A stretch of 64,000 bases of DNA. Source: Phoenix dactylifera. Its lineage: Eukaryota; Streptophyta; Magnoliopsida; Arecales; Arecaceae. Each line of letters begins with the position of its first letter. The first letter of the stretch is position 1. Below are positions 1 through 11,400 of this stretch, piece after piece. Location: the NCBI RefSeq assembly GCF_009389715.1, contig NC_052403.1:13224797-13288796 (forward strand), given 5' to 3'. The notes under the pieces were generated by a model. The model had not been told where the DNA came from. It saw only the letters and a list, made by a program, of their open reading frames with translations, and made no database searches. Position numbers and translations under genes: made by a program.

Positions 1-1307
1 AGTAGGATCATAAATCTCACAAACACCCTTTTGAATAGTGATCTCATAACCCTTTTCTTGCAATTGACCAGCACTTAACAAATTAGTTTTCAAGTCAGGA
101 ACGTAAAGGACATTCGAAATTGTTTCTACAAAACCATTCTTGGTTTTATCTCAATATCACCCTTTCCCATCACCCTCACAGTGGAACAATCACCAAAGCT
201 TACTGTAGAATGAAAGCCTTCATTAAAATAAGAAAAAGAAGACTTACTTCCACACATGTGGTTACTGCAGCCCGTATCCATATACCAAACATCAGAGACA
301 GGTTCCTGATTAGCTTGAACAACTATCAACAAAGTTTTCACTTCCTTCATTTCGGAAAAATTCGATTGCTCTTCCTTTCCTTTGTCATTAGGCAGCCTAG
401 TATAACATTCAGAACGATAATGTCCAAATTTATGACATCGAAAGCACTCTACCTTGGATTTGTCAAAATGTTCATCTCGTCTTCTGCCTTTGTCAAAATA
501 TTGATCTCGTCCTCTGCCTTTGTCAAAATATTGATCTCGTCCTCTGCCTTTGCCCTGAATTGATCATCATTGACTTCGAAAAACCTGTTGCCATCTCTAG
601 TGCCTCGATCTCCCCTACCTCTACCTCGACCTCTAGAATTTGAGAAATGAGTAGAGGTAGAAGCCTTCAAAGCTTGTTCCTCTGAAGTTGAACTTCGGTT
701 CATCTTCTGTTCATGGACCAGCAAGGAACTCTGTAGTTCATCAAGAGTGAATGCATCTATGTCTTTCGATTCTTCAATGGAACACATGACATAATCAAAC
801 TTTGGTGTCAGGGAACGCAATATCTTCTCCACAATGATGACATCTTCCATCTTCTCACCATGAAATCGCATTTTGTTGCTTATCTCCATAGTCCTAGCAT
901 AGTAGCTGGTGACAGATTCCCCATCCTTCATTTGTAGAGTCTCAAAATCTCTTCTTAAAGCTTGAAGCTGTGCACGCTTCACTCTAGCAGAGCCTTGATA
1001 TTTTTTCTTCATGGAATCCCAAATATCTTTGGAAGTTTTTTTTGCTAAGAATTGTTTCCAAGATGGGACGACTAATAGCCTGAAAAAGGTAATTTTTTGC
1101 CTTTAAATCTTTTAGCTTTTGCCCTTCCAACTCTGTTTTCTGGGCATCCGTCAAGACTGTATTTGATGCTACTACTTCAATTCCAGATTCAACAATCGGC
1201 CAATACTCTTTTGACCGTAGAAAATTCTCCATTAGCATACTCCAATGGTCATAGTGACCATCAAAACGTGGGATCGCCGCCTGCACAAAAGTTGAATATG
1301 AAGCCAT
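1..1307 (-). pseudogene. Ty1/copia gag and start of pol, frameshifted
   Basis: This is the 5' coding part of a copia retrotransposon read right to left; it runs off the left window edge. The start codon at 1307 begins a gag N-terminus (MASYSTFVQAAIPRFDG) followed by a UBN2-type gag domain to about 600. A CCHC zinc knuckle (C-x2-C-x4-H-x4-C, beginning ECFRC) lies near 400-450, and the aspartic protease motif WYMDTGCSNHM near 260-300. The frame is broken at a T8 run near 1036-1043 and again near 556-567, so the copy cannot make one Gag polyprotein. Gag normally packages element RNA and the protease matures it. Identification is secure from the motif order; lineage within copia is not resolved. 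Confidence 0.93.
461..550 (-). repeat. 30-bp tandem repeat inside copia gag
   Basis: Three head-to-tail 30-bp units (461-490, 491-520, 521-550) lie just before the zinc knuckle. The second and third are identical and the first differs at a few bases. Because the unit is a multiple of three, each adds ten residues of a Gly/Arg/Asp-rich linker in the gag frame. Confidence 0.9.
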
Positions 1308-1422
1308 CGATTTCTACAAAAAATAAGTCAGAGGAGAAAATAGCTGCGGCTATTTTGAACTGTTTTGGGAACCCTCACTATTTGGGGACTCTTTCTCTCT
1401 TGCTTTCTCTCACATGATTTTT

Positions 1423-1435
1423 GGCTCTGATACCA
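1423..1435 (-). other. copia primer binding site (initiator tRNA-Met)
   Basis: On the minus strand this reads TGGTATCAGAGCC, the standard plant primer binding site complementary to the 3' end of initiator tRNA-Met. It lies one base inside the LTR end and about 115 bp before the gag start, as expected for copia elements. Confidence 0.9.
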
Positions 1436-1436
1436 T

Positions 1437-1708
1437 TGATACTTTAAGGAAAGACAAAAGAGACGTGTTGGAATGGCAAAGCTCTATTCATCATCAATTT
1501 CTTTGATAAAGAAAAAGGGCCTATAAATAGACTTTACATCAGAATGATTCACCCTAGCACTAACCACAACTTCTATAAAATAGGATCACACATAAAACAC
1601 TTTCTCAGCCACGAAATCAAATAACCAAATACCTAAAGACCAGGACAAACCTACCAATGACTGGAGCTTTCAATTAATAAATATAAAATAAAACATTAAA
1701 TCTTAACA
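1437..1708 (-). mobile_element. 5' LTR of the copia element
   Basis: The LTR is about 272 bp. On the minus strand it starts TGTTAAGATT (1708) and ends ATCA (1437) directly before the primer binding site. A CTATTTATAGGCCC segment near 1509-1522 (minus strand) resembles the R/U5 region of such LTRs. The partner LTR lies beyond the left edge, so the 5-bp target duplication cannot be checked. Confidence 0.82.
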
Positions 1709-2964
1709 AACCAATGATATGTTAGCAAATTCTTCTTTTCAATTGCCCAATAATTCAAGAACAATTGTTACAAGGCTTTTCTTTCGTGCTAAGTGATCAT
1801 AATTGTCTCTTATGGCATGTGTCCAAAAATAACAACGACTATAATGTTACAATGGCCCCTATAAATATATTGAAGAAGGTGTCACCAGAGAGTTAGTGAC
1901 CACTAAAAATAACAACTGCTAATTTAATGGAAATGTCTCTTGATGATTACACTAGAAATTTAGATCCAATCTTGCATTCATCAAGATTAAGATAGATAGA
2001 TAGATAGAGAGAAAGAGTCTAAAAAGTTAATGGGATTTAATGGAGGCACATAACAGCAAATCAGTCATAGAGATGCATGTATATTGTTATGTGATATGAG
2101 GCCGGTGATGCATCAGACAATCAAATACTTTGATGACTGTCAAAATGTCTCATAGGACTCACTCTATATGATAGATGTTTAAGTGAGAAAGATTTTTAAG
2201 CTATTATCCTATTAAATTGCTTGTTTCATATTATTCATCTTATTAAAAAAATACTTCTAATCATATATTCAGAAAAAATAAAATGTTAAAAATAATTTAT
2301 TTTCATTGATGAAAGTGAGATAATATACTCCTTAGTTTGTTTCTTTCAAAATGAAATCTCTCTTAATCCAGTCACAATACTCTCTCTTTGTCAAATTACA
2401 TCAAATTCTTCTCTTTTTTCTTACATCTTGTACAACAATTCCTTCCATTGAATCTACAAGACTCTGCCACTCCTTCACCATTGAATAATAAAATATTTAT
2501 TTTCTTAAAATTAGATATTTAAATATCTTCAATGCTTTTGTCGCCTCAAATACTTTGCATAGTAATTATTGAACCCTTGCCGTATGTAATGCATATCTAG
2601 CATTCAAAAGAAATAAAAATTAAGATATGGAGGAAAAAAAAGGAGAGAGAGAAACAAGGAACCATGTTTGCCATAATTGGATTGCAAAGTTATATGGAAG
2701 GAGACACAAGAGAAGATGAGGATGGTTGAATGCAAATATTTAATTTTCTTCGAAATTTTGAAGGTGGCCTCGTTATATTTCTAGTTTTGATCAAGACTTT
2801 TGTTTGTAAAATATTATATAAATTTGGTATTTAAACAATTAAAATTCTAAAGAGGGAAAAGTTTAGAGAATATCGAGGCTCAATTCATGCCTCTTAATGT
2901 AGTATAAAATTTGTACCAAAAAATGCAGTATAAATTGTAGTGAATTATATCATGAACTTGTTTA
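1709..2964. other. AT-rich spacer, no gene seen
   Basis: No convincing coding frame, RNA gene or element end was found. A short GATA-like run lies near 1992-2012. Confidence 0.6.
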
Positions 2965-2972
2965 GTTCATAC

Positions 2973-3499
2973 TAGGGGTGGCAATTGGGTTGGGTCGGAT
3001 GCGGGTCGGGTCAAAATTTATTAATCCAAATACAAATTTTTATTAAATAGGTCAAAACTTCGAATTTGAATTCGACCTATTCATTAAATAAATAATCCGA
3101 CCCGACCTACATAACCCATTTATTAAATAGGTTAGACAGTTGGACAAATTTTTAATGAGTTAAATGAATTCAAACAAGTTAAACAAGTTAAGAAGGTCGG
3201 GTTAAACATGTTAAAAACATATTAAGCATGTTTCAAACATGTTACAAAAGGTTTTAAACTAATTAAATAGATTTTAAATAGGTTAAACAGATCATGTTAT
3301 GACCCGACCCAATTATTAAATGGGTTAAAATGGGTTAAACGGATCAAAGATTTAAACCTAAATCCAACTCATTTAATAAACAGATTTAGACGAGTTGACT
3401 CATTTATGACTTAAATACATTTATGTCAAACCCAAACTTACTTAAAGTGGGTCGTTTGCAGATCGGCTTAATGGTTTGGGTCATAAATTACCATCCTGA
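2973..3499. mobile_element. non-autonomous hAT-type element
   Basis: The left end reads TAGGGGTGGCAATTGGG and the right end, inverted, reads TCAGGATGGTAATTTATG, so the termini are similar but imperfect. The flanks are GTTCATAC (2965-2972) and GTTCATCC (3500-3507), an 8-bp target duplication with one mismatch, which is the hAT size. The interior is a degenerate mix of GGGTCGGGT, GGTTAAA and AACCCGACC motifs with no coding capacity. A transposase elsewhere would have been needed for movement. Confidence 0.75.
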
Positions 3500-3507
3500 G
3501 TTCATCC

Positions 3508-4447
3508 AAATGATCAAAAAGGCAATCCATGAAAAAAAACTAAGCGTGTATAGTTGCTCTTGCTTGAAAACATGTCATTTAGAAAAACAAAATTTTCATT
3601 TTTTTCCTTTGTTGGAAAATTAATAATTTGGATAACTAGTTTTTTAAAAAATATTTCCTTTTTCGTAGCAAGCGCACCATAATAAGGCATTTGCTTTAAT
3701 TGAACCTGAGAGACCATATATAACATTTCATATTACATGAAGGAGAAATGCCTAAAGAAAAAACAAACAAAACAAGGCATTTGTTATAATTGAAGTACAA
3801 ATTTATTGAAGTACAAATTTAAAACTAGATATACACGAGAAGGGAATATATAATGTGAAAAAAGGTTCAAATACTAAAGTGTTGAATCTACTTTTAGTTG
3901 TATTAGCCCCCATAATCAAGGCTTGGTCAACACATACCTAGACCATCATTGGGTTGTCATAGGAGGTAATCATGGCAGTATTGCTATTTATGAAGGACAA
4001 TATTTTTTGGAAACAAGCTTGATCGCCTGCCAAACATAGTATCCGATTTTGGAAGAAACTATGATTGAGACAAATTCAATTACATTCCTATCATGACTAC
4101 AATTACCTTTCTAATTTCACCAGTTTTATTAGTTAAAATAAATTTTAACTCTAACATATTCAAAATTTATTATATATATATATATATATTCAAATGATAT
4201 TTTTTCATAAAAAGATTGTAGAGTCCACACATCTGCACAGGAACAAGATATTTCAACGAGGGAATGAATATACACTTCATTTCCTGGATTTGATTCATCA
4301 TTAGTTGTATTAGTTAATTGAATGAGAAGAATGAAAGCTAAACACATCAACATGAGATCTAGGTTTTATAATGAGGGAATGATTTATGACTTGATTCCTT
4401 GAATTTGATTCATATAGCTATGCAAGGTGTCAAATCTTAAAATTCTG

Positions 4448-4529
<82 letters not shown>

Positions 4530-5495
4530 AGTTTAATGTATAGAAATAATGTTCACAAGCAATGCCTCCACAGGATTTGGAATGTATTAGGAGGGTAATT
4601 AAGAAAAGACAAAAGAGATTTATTTTTTTTGGTCTTGGTTCATGGATTATTATACAAGGTATCCAATTTAGAATTTTTTTGGTTAATTAGATCCTCCAAA
4701 CACGTCCTTCCAAATTAAACAAGCATTATTGCTATTCATTCTTAGAAGAAAAACTTTGTTGGAACAAACTTGATCAATGAAAGGTCTTATTTTGGGATAC
4801 TATTTTTTGAAATGCCACTCAATTAATGCATAATAAATTTGATCTCTGCATATGTTCTAGCCTCGTATATGATGTTAAATATAATGGGATATTACAACTG
4901 AAGCAATTCTTCTTTTGAGATGTTAGATAAATTTTGATTTTTTTCTTTCCTCTCGAATTTCACCAAACCCTCCTAACTCTGGTGAAGGTGGGATTAGCCA
5001 AGATCTCTGGTACAACTGTTTGAAGTTTATACCTTCTAACAATGTAGATTAATATATCTATCATAGGAATTAACGTTCAAATTACTTACAATCCCAAAAC
5101 AAATCCCTCCTACTTTTTAAATAAGATTACAAAGTAAACCAAACCGTATCTCGAATCAATTCAACGGATACTTTTTTTTGAAATGCCACTCAATGCATTC
5201 TAAATTTGATCTCTGCATTTGCTCCAGCCTCGTATCTTTCTTCACCCAACCCAAGCAGTTAAGCTCACCGCGATTGAGCGGACCTTGGAAGACGTAGCTC
5301 AGAGGTTAAATTCCTGAGAAGTTTATGTAACAAAAAGCCCTTCAGTTGCCCCACGGGCCACGGTTTTCCTCTCCTCTATCCTCGAATGGCACCACCACCC
5401 TCATCTGAGGCACTTCTCCCTCAAACCCATTCATCAATCCTTCCTTCTTTCCTCTTGTGCTTGATGTTTCCCAGCTCTAAATTTTTTTGTGTTGA
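3508..5495. other. AT-rich spacer upstream of the aminotransferase gene
   Basis: No gene recognised. It contains a short (TA)n near 4171-4188 and a long one at 4449-4525. Base composition shifts to GC-rich from about 5380, where the promoter and 5' end of the aminotransferase gene should lie. I see no clear TATA box for it. Confidence 0.5.
4449..4525. repeat. (TA)n microsatellite
   Basis: About 77 bp of uninterrupted TA dinucleotide repeat. Confidence 0.98.
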
Positions 5496-8400
5496 ATACT
5501 TTAGATTCCGAACGGCGAGAGCAACGGAGTGCACGTCAGTAACAGCGAGCTTGCAAGAGTGGGGAACTGCAGAGTGGAGTGCAACCCAGTTCTATCACAG
5601 CAGAAGATCTCGATAAGAGGAGTCGTTGATGAGCTGCTGAAGTTGGCCAATCCGGAAAAAGGTCTCGTCTCCTTGGGCGTCGGCGATGCCGCGTCGTCCC
5701 GGTGCTTTCAGAAGGGGAAGGAGCGCTTCTCGGAGGCCGTCGCCGATGCCGTATCCTCGTCGGCGTTTGACTGCTATGCTCCTTCCTACGGCTTTCCGTT
5801 TGCCCGCCGGTAAGCACTTCATTTCCAACCACCTGTCCTCTTTAAGTTGTCGTCATGTGTGGAAGACTCCAAGTAACGTTTTCTTCTTCTACTTTTTTTC
5901 TTTTTTTCCGCTAAAAGTACCACCTCCCCTTAACCTCCCTAAAAATGTGCTTGGCCTCAAGAGCCACTTCGTTTTCGCCCGTCGCCCAAATATCATACAG
6001 CAAGAATGGTCCTCTTAGGTAACGTTTCCTTAGTGGGATGTGCCATGTGCGAGGTCATGGAGCTGTTGAACAGTGGTTGTGGGTATAGGAATTAGGTGTG
6101 AATCTGTTGATTTTTAAGGCAAGTAGAAATCTGCTATAGAAGCTGTATCTTTGGCCGAGAATTAGAGTTTACCGTTCTTTGCACGAATCTACTATTAGAT
6201 CATGTATTGATCACTTTAAAATTTATACAGTCAATAAATAAATTAGTTTAGAATATTTTGAGATCTATGCAGCATGGTGATAATTTTTCTATCAAAAAAA
6301 AAACAATCTGAACTCTAGAGAGAGAGAGAGAGGAGAGCATAAAATCATTCTCGAATTTTGGGTCCCGGCCATCCAGTGTCAAATTTTTATATCTTAAGAT
6401 GCACCCAGTTGATCTTCGAATATCTCAAAATTTTTAATTATTTTATTTTCTAATTTTTATGGATGTATCAATATTTATATCATTTAATTTATACAACTTT
6501 TAAAAAAAAGGGAGGGGGGGAACGTTGCTCTGTGTTATAATCCTGTAGGTCCCATGTTGTCTGCCAATGGGAGTTTGAAACAGTTTCTTGGAGCTAAGAA
6601 GGAGTGCATATCCTTTCAAGAGCAAGGAACACTGTCTCGAGACCATGTCTCACTTAATTACCGACGGTAAGAAAAAAATAAAATAAAAAACAAGATAAAG
6701 GTCATGCCTCTAATTTCCTTTGACCTACACTTTGTGAACGTGTCCGAATTGCCTTCAAATAGTTTAGGGCTCCCTTCTTATCCTTTGATGAGTGGCCAGC
6801 TGCTCATAGCCCATGTCTCACTCTTCTAATAAACTTTTGGGAACCTGTTTGACTTGTCTCTCATGAGGATATAATTAACCTGCCTTGCTTCTAAATCTAA
6901 CCTCCTTGTGGACCTGTTTGATTTGTCTCAATGCATGATGTAACATTTAAACAACTAGTCCATGTACACGCAATGCATATGGTGTCAAGTCGACTAGAGC
7001 CTATCAAGATGATGGAAAGAAAACAAAAAAAGAGAAAGGCAATGGTCACTTTCAAAGAAGACCAGAGAGAGAGAGAGAGTCGAGTCGGTGGCATCTTAAG
7101 TATTTTCATTACATGGACTAGAAATATATTGCTGCTTTTATGATGTCAGATAATCACCTCTTTCTGCTATAGAGATATGCAATTGCAATTATTTTTTTAA
7201 AAAATACTAGTGCTTGCATGTTATAATGGTGCAGTATATATATAAAGCTCATAATTTGGACATATTATTGTTAAATTAACATTCGATATTTAAAGATTTT
7301 ATTTCTTGAAAAAAAATAATATATGTCCGGTCGAATACTGCATTTTTTTTTCTTGTAAGAATAGCTAAAAACAGTTGTTATTTAAAAAAAAGAATATGAA
7401 AAATTCAGTTTTAAGATAGAAGCCCTTTTATGATTGTTATAATGAGCTTTTCTTGCTCCTTGTATTTTGGACTTTTTTCCAATGTTTAGTCCATGGTAGC
7501 CATCATTTGCTCATCATGCCATTTCTCTACAAATTTCCAACACCAAAATGCAACCAAACGATGAAGTATGTGGTTATTATTAACCAGATAACATGAGGCG
7601 AAACATATGACCAATTGTATGATCACCACCAAACCTACATCCATGAGGGGCTTTGCTCCTTTCACCAGGGCCACGAATTTTGGTAGCTACCATCTCACCA
7701 ACGTGACCATCTCTGGAGTCCACATATAATGTTAGATTTCTAGAACCTCTTTTAATAAATCTCCAAGCAGCAAATGATGCATGGGACAAGCATGCATACC
7801 TCTTTAATATCCCAGTCTTTGCCACTTCTCACATGAAATTATGTGCATGAAAGGTGGGGTATGTGTAGAAAACTCACAACTACAGAGCAAACTAATAATT
7901 CTCTTGGTCGCCCATCTTCTACTGCTCTAATAGGTCCCATTACTGTAGAGAAACATAAAATGCAATTATGTGGAGGCTTCACTGTGGAGGATCGTGATCC
8001 GATCGAAGAGAAAGAATTAATTACTTCAACTTGTCGGATCTTGAATCTTTAGGATAGAATAAAAGAAAATAAGATAATTGATGAAAGTAGGATCTTGATT
8101 ATATTTCTTATATTAATTTTTCATAATTCACAAATTGTAGTATATATCACAAGTGAAATGTAAAATCCATGCTTTTCGAGTTCACTTCTACTACTGCTAG
8201 GTTTCTAGCAGATAGAAAGTAGAGTAAATGCTTCTTGCTTTCACTTCATTTTATTCTTGTTCTTCAAGACTATAGCATATGCCTCTATTTATACTATCGA
8301 GGTCCTCTTCATTTGAGTCGAATTCTCCTTCTGATTAAAAGAAGAGGTGGAAGTACTCTACTATTGTATAGAGGTTCACTCTCTTTATTTGAGTTGAAAT

Positions 8401-11400
8401 TCTCTTCTAGTTAGAAGAGATGAAAATTTCTTTCTTCTTATGCTAGTGAAATCCTGTCTAAATAGAATTGCATTACTATAATAATTAAAAAGAATATAAT
8501 TACTAAAATAATAAAGAGCTTCTTTATTATTTGGGCATAAGCAAGATTTTGACATCTATATTGATTTTGACTTTAGTCGCATTTCGTTGCTCCATTAATT
8601 CTTGGATATGGTAGATTTTGCTCTTTAAACTTGTTTAGACCTACCCCCCCTCTCCCAACTGTCATTGATTGGAGAATTTAGGTCATACTAAGGCACAACA
8701 TATGTATAGGATCTAAGTTCTGATACCAATTTGATATAATTGGAAAGATGGAGAGAATTCTTTCAACCCATTGAACTCAAACCTTTAGAATAGAATAAAA
8801 AAAAATAATTGACAAAAGCAGGATCTGAATTCTCTTTTCTCTCTTGACTTTTCATGACCCACAAATATGGCACATATCACGTTGGAAAGTAGAATTTATA
8901 TACTTTACTTTCACTCCCTCTATTCCTGTTAGCTGACTTTGGCCAAAATAACCCATGAACTTAGTTCAGGCCAAAACAACTTATTTCTTCCTCACTCTAA
9001 GAAAAAAATCATTTTTAACCATCCAAACCATACCCTTCATCCCTCGTAGATGATCCTAAGTCTCATTCGATATTTTTTCGTTCAATATATACTTTAGTTG
9101 ATTCAATTTTCTATCTTTATGAAAGAACTCTAAAAAAATCAAGAAGAAAAATTCATGAAAGAAAAAGATTTTTTTTTTTGAAAAAACTTAAGTTATATAC
9201 AACTCACACATTAATATCTAAAGGCCTCTTTTTATTGTTGCTATTTTTATTCTTTTTTTCTTTATAAAATAGTAAAATAACATATAAAGACTGATGTAGA
9301 AGATAGAATTTCCACAAAATTTAAGTCAACTTCTACTACTCCTTGCTTTCATTTTTCACTTTTTTCTGAAAGCAATAACATTTTGTTACCAAAAGTTCTA
9401 AAAATTTTACAATCAATTTGAAAGATAAAAGGGCTTCATGGTATATGTTGTTCCATCTAGTTCATTTTCGTTAAGTTTTTTTGAAAGTACAAAGAAATGA
9501 AAGCAATATGAATTAGGTCATACTAATTAGGAGGAGGACTATGCGCTTCAGCTGCACACCTTGTCATTCTTTAGTATCATAAATTAGTAATTTAGAATAT
9601 TAGTTTCTTTAGTATCATAAATTAGTAATTTTAAATTAATATCTGAAAAATCATCTATTTTTTTCCACTCAATATAATCTCTTTATTAGAATATTTATCA
9701 TGGAGTTCAGATGCTCTTCAGTTTGAAGATGGACCAAACATATCTAGCTTTTTGCATCTACTTCCTTTCATTTGTTTTAACAAAATTAACATTTTGAAAT
9801 GGAACAGTGCAGTGGCAGAGTATTTGTCAAGGGACACAAAGCATGGCATCAGGGAGGGGGATGTGTACTTGACTGTGGGAGGCACACAGGCTCTCCATGT
9901 GTGCTTGACCGTGCTGGCCAGCCCAGGAGCCAACTTGTTGCTGCCTCGCCCCGGCTTCGCCCCTTACGAAACTGCCTGTGAAATCTATGGCATTGAGGCC
10001 AGGTACTACCACCTTCAACCCCATTGGGGATGGGAGCTCAATCTTGATCAAGTTCGGTCCCTTGCCGATGCCAACACAGTCGGCATCGTCATCATCAACC
10101 CTAGCAACCCCTGCGGTGCCGTCTTTTCTCCCTTCCACCTCCAACAGGTCGGTGTGTTCTTCTTCTACTGTTAGTAATCTTACTAGGGTTGAAACTTGAA
10201 AGCGAATAGGATTATATCTAATTGTATTCGTTTCTGTATTCTTTCGGATACTATTTTTTTTTGTTCGAACGGATCCGGATACGGATTTGGATAGCCAGTT
10301 CAAAAATCTCCGGGTATGGATACACCTAAGTTTTCTAGATTCGGATCCGGATCCGAATATCCGTATAATAGGAATAAGCAAAAACAAGAAGTTTAAGTTA
10401 GGTTAAATTAGGAAAACAATTAAGTAATTAGCCAAATCTAAACTAAAAGAAACCCATGTGTTAGACGACCGTCACTTAAGACAGTAATCCAAATATAGAG
10501 TACCTAATTCAAAAAAAAATCTTTTGAATCATTCCGCATATTTGAAAAGCTCAAATCTCTCGTTCGTCCATTTTGTCCCTCTTTTCTCTTCGTCGATATT
10601 AGAAACCAATGCGAGAGATATTCTAAATATCAACTAACAATTTATTAGAAACAATATGAGATATATTAGAAACAATATGAGAGATTTGTATATATGTGTA
10701 GTATGTGTGCATATACTTTTTTCGTTTTGGAAAGAGAAGGGTATTCTCACCCAAAAATGTATTAAAAAAAAGGGAAAAGTGCATCCATAGGATATCAAGT
10801 TAATAGCCAATTCGCCATCTATAAGTTTACTATCAATGATTATTTTCTCATTATCAAATTTCTTTAGTAATTATGCTTGACTGCATCTAATGTTAATTAG
10901 ATATCGACTTTTATTAAATACACATGCGTGTGCGCATGGGAATACCACTACTAAAATAAGAACATATGCCCCTCAAAAAAATCGATACTTGTATATATGC
11001 CCCTCCACAATTATGTTGAAGAACTATTTCTAATGATGTTGCAGTACTTTCTGCCGATGAGCATTTGAATTTTGAAGAATTAAATCATTATCATTTGAGA
11101 TTTTTATTTATTTATTTTTTTTTTGATGCAGATTGCCGAGACTGCAAGAGACTTGAATATCCCTGTAATTGCTGATGAGTTATATGGGCATATGGTCTTT
11201 GGTGATAGCAAATTTGTGCCACTAGCCTCTTTTGCTCATTTGACACCAGTTATTACGATAGGAGCTTTGTCAAAGCGTTGGATGGTTCCTGGATGGCGTC
11301 TTGGATGGATAGCCATATGCGATCCTCATGAGACTTTTAAACAAGTATATGGTGCAGCGAACAGTTATATATTTTATTATTGCTAGACTAAGAATTTTTC

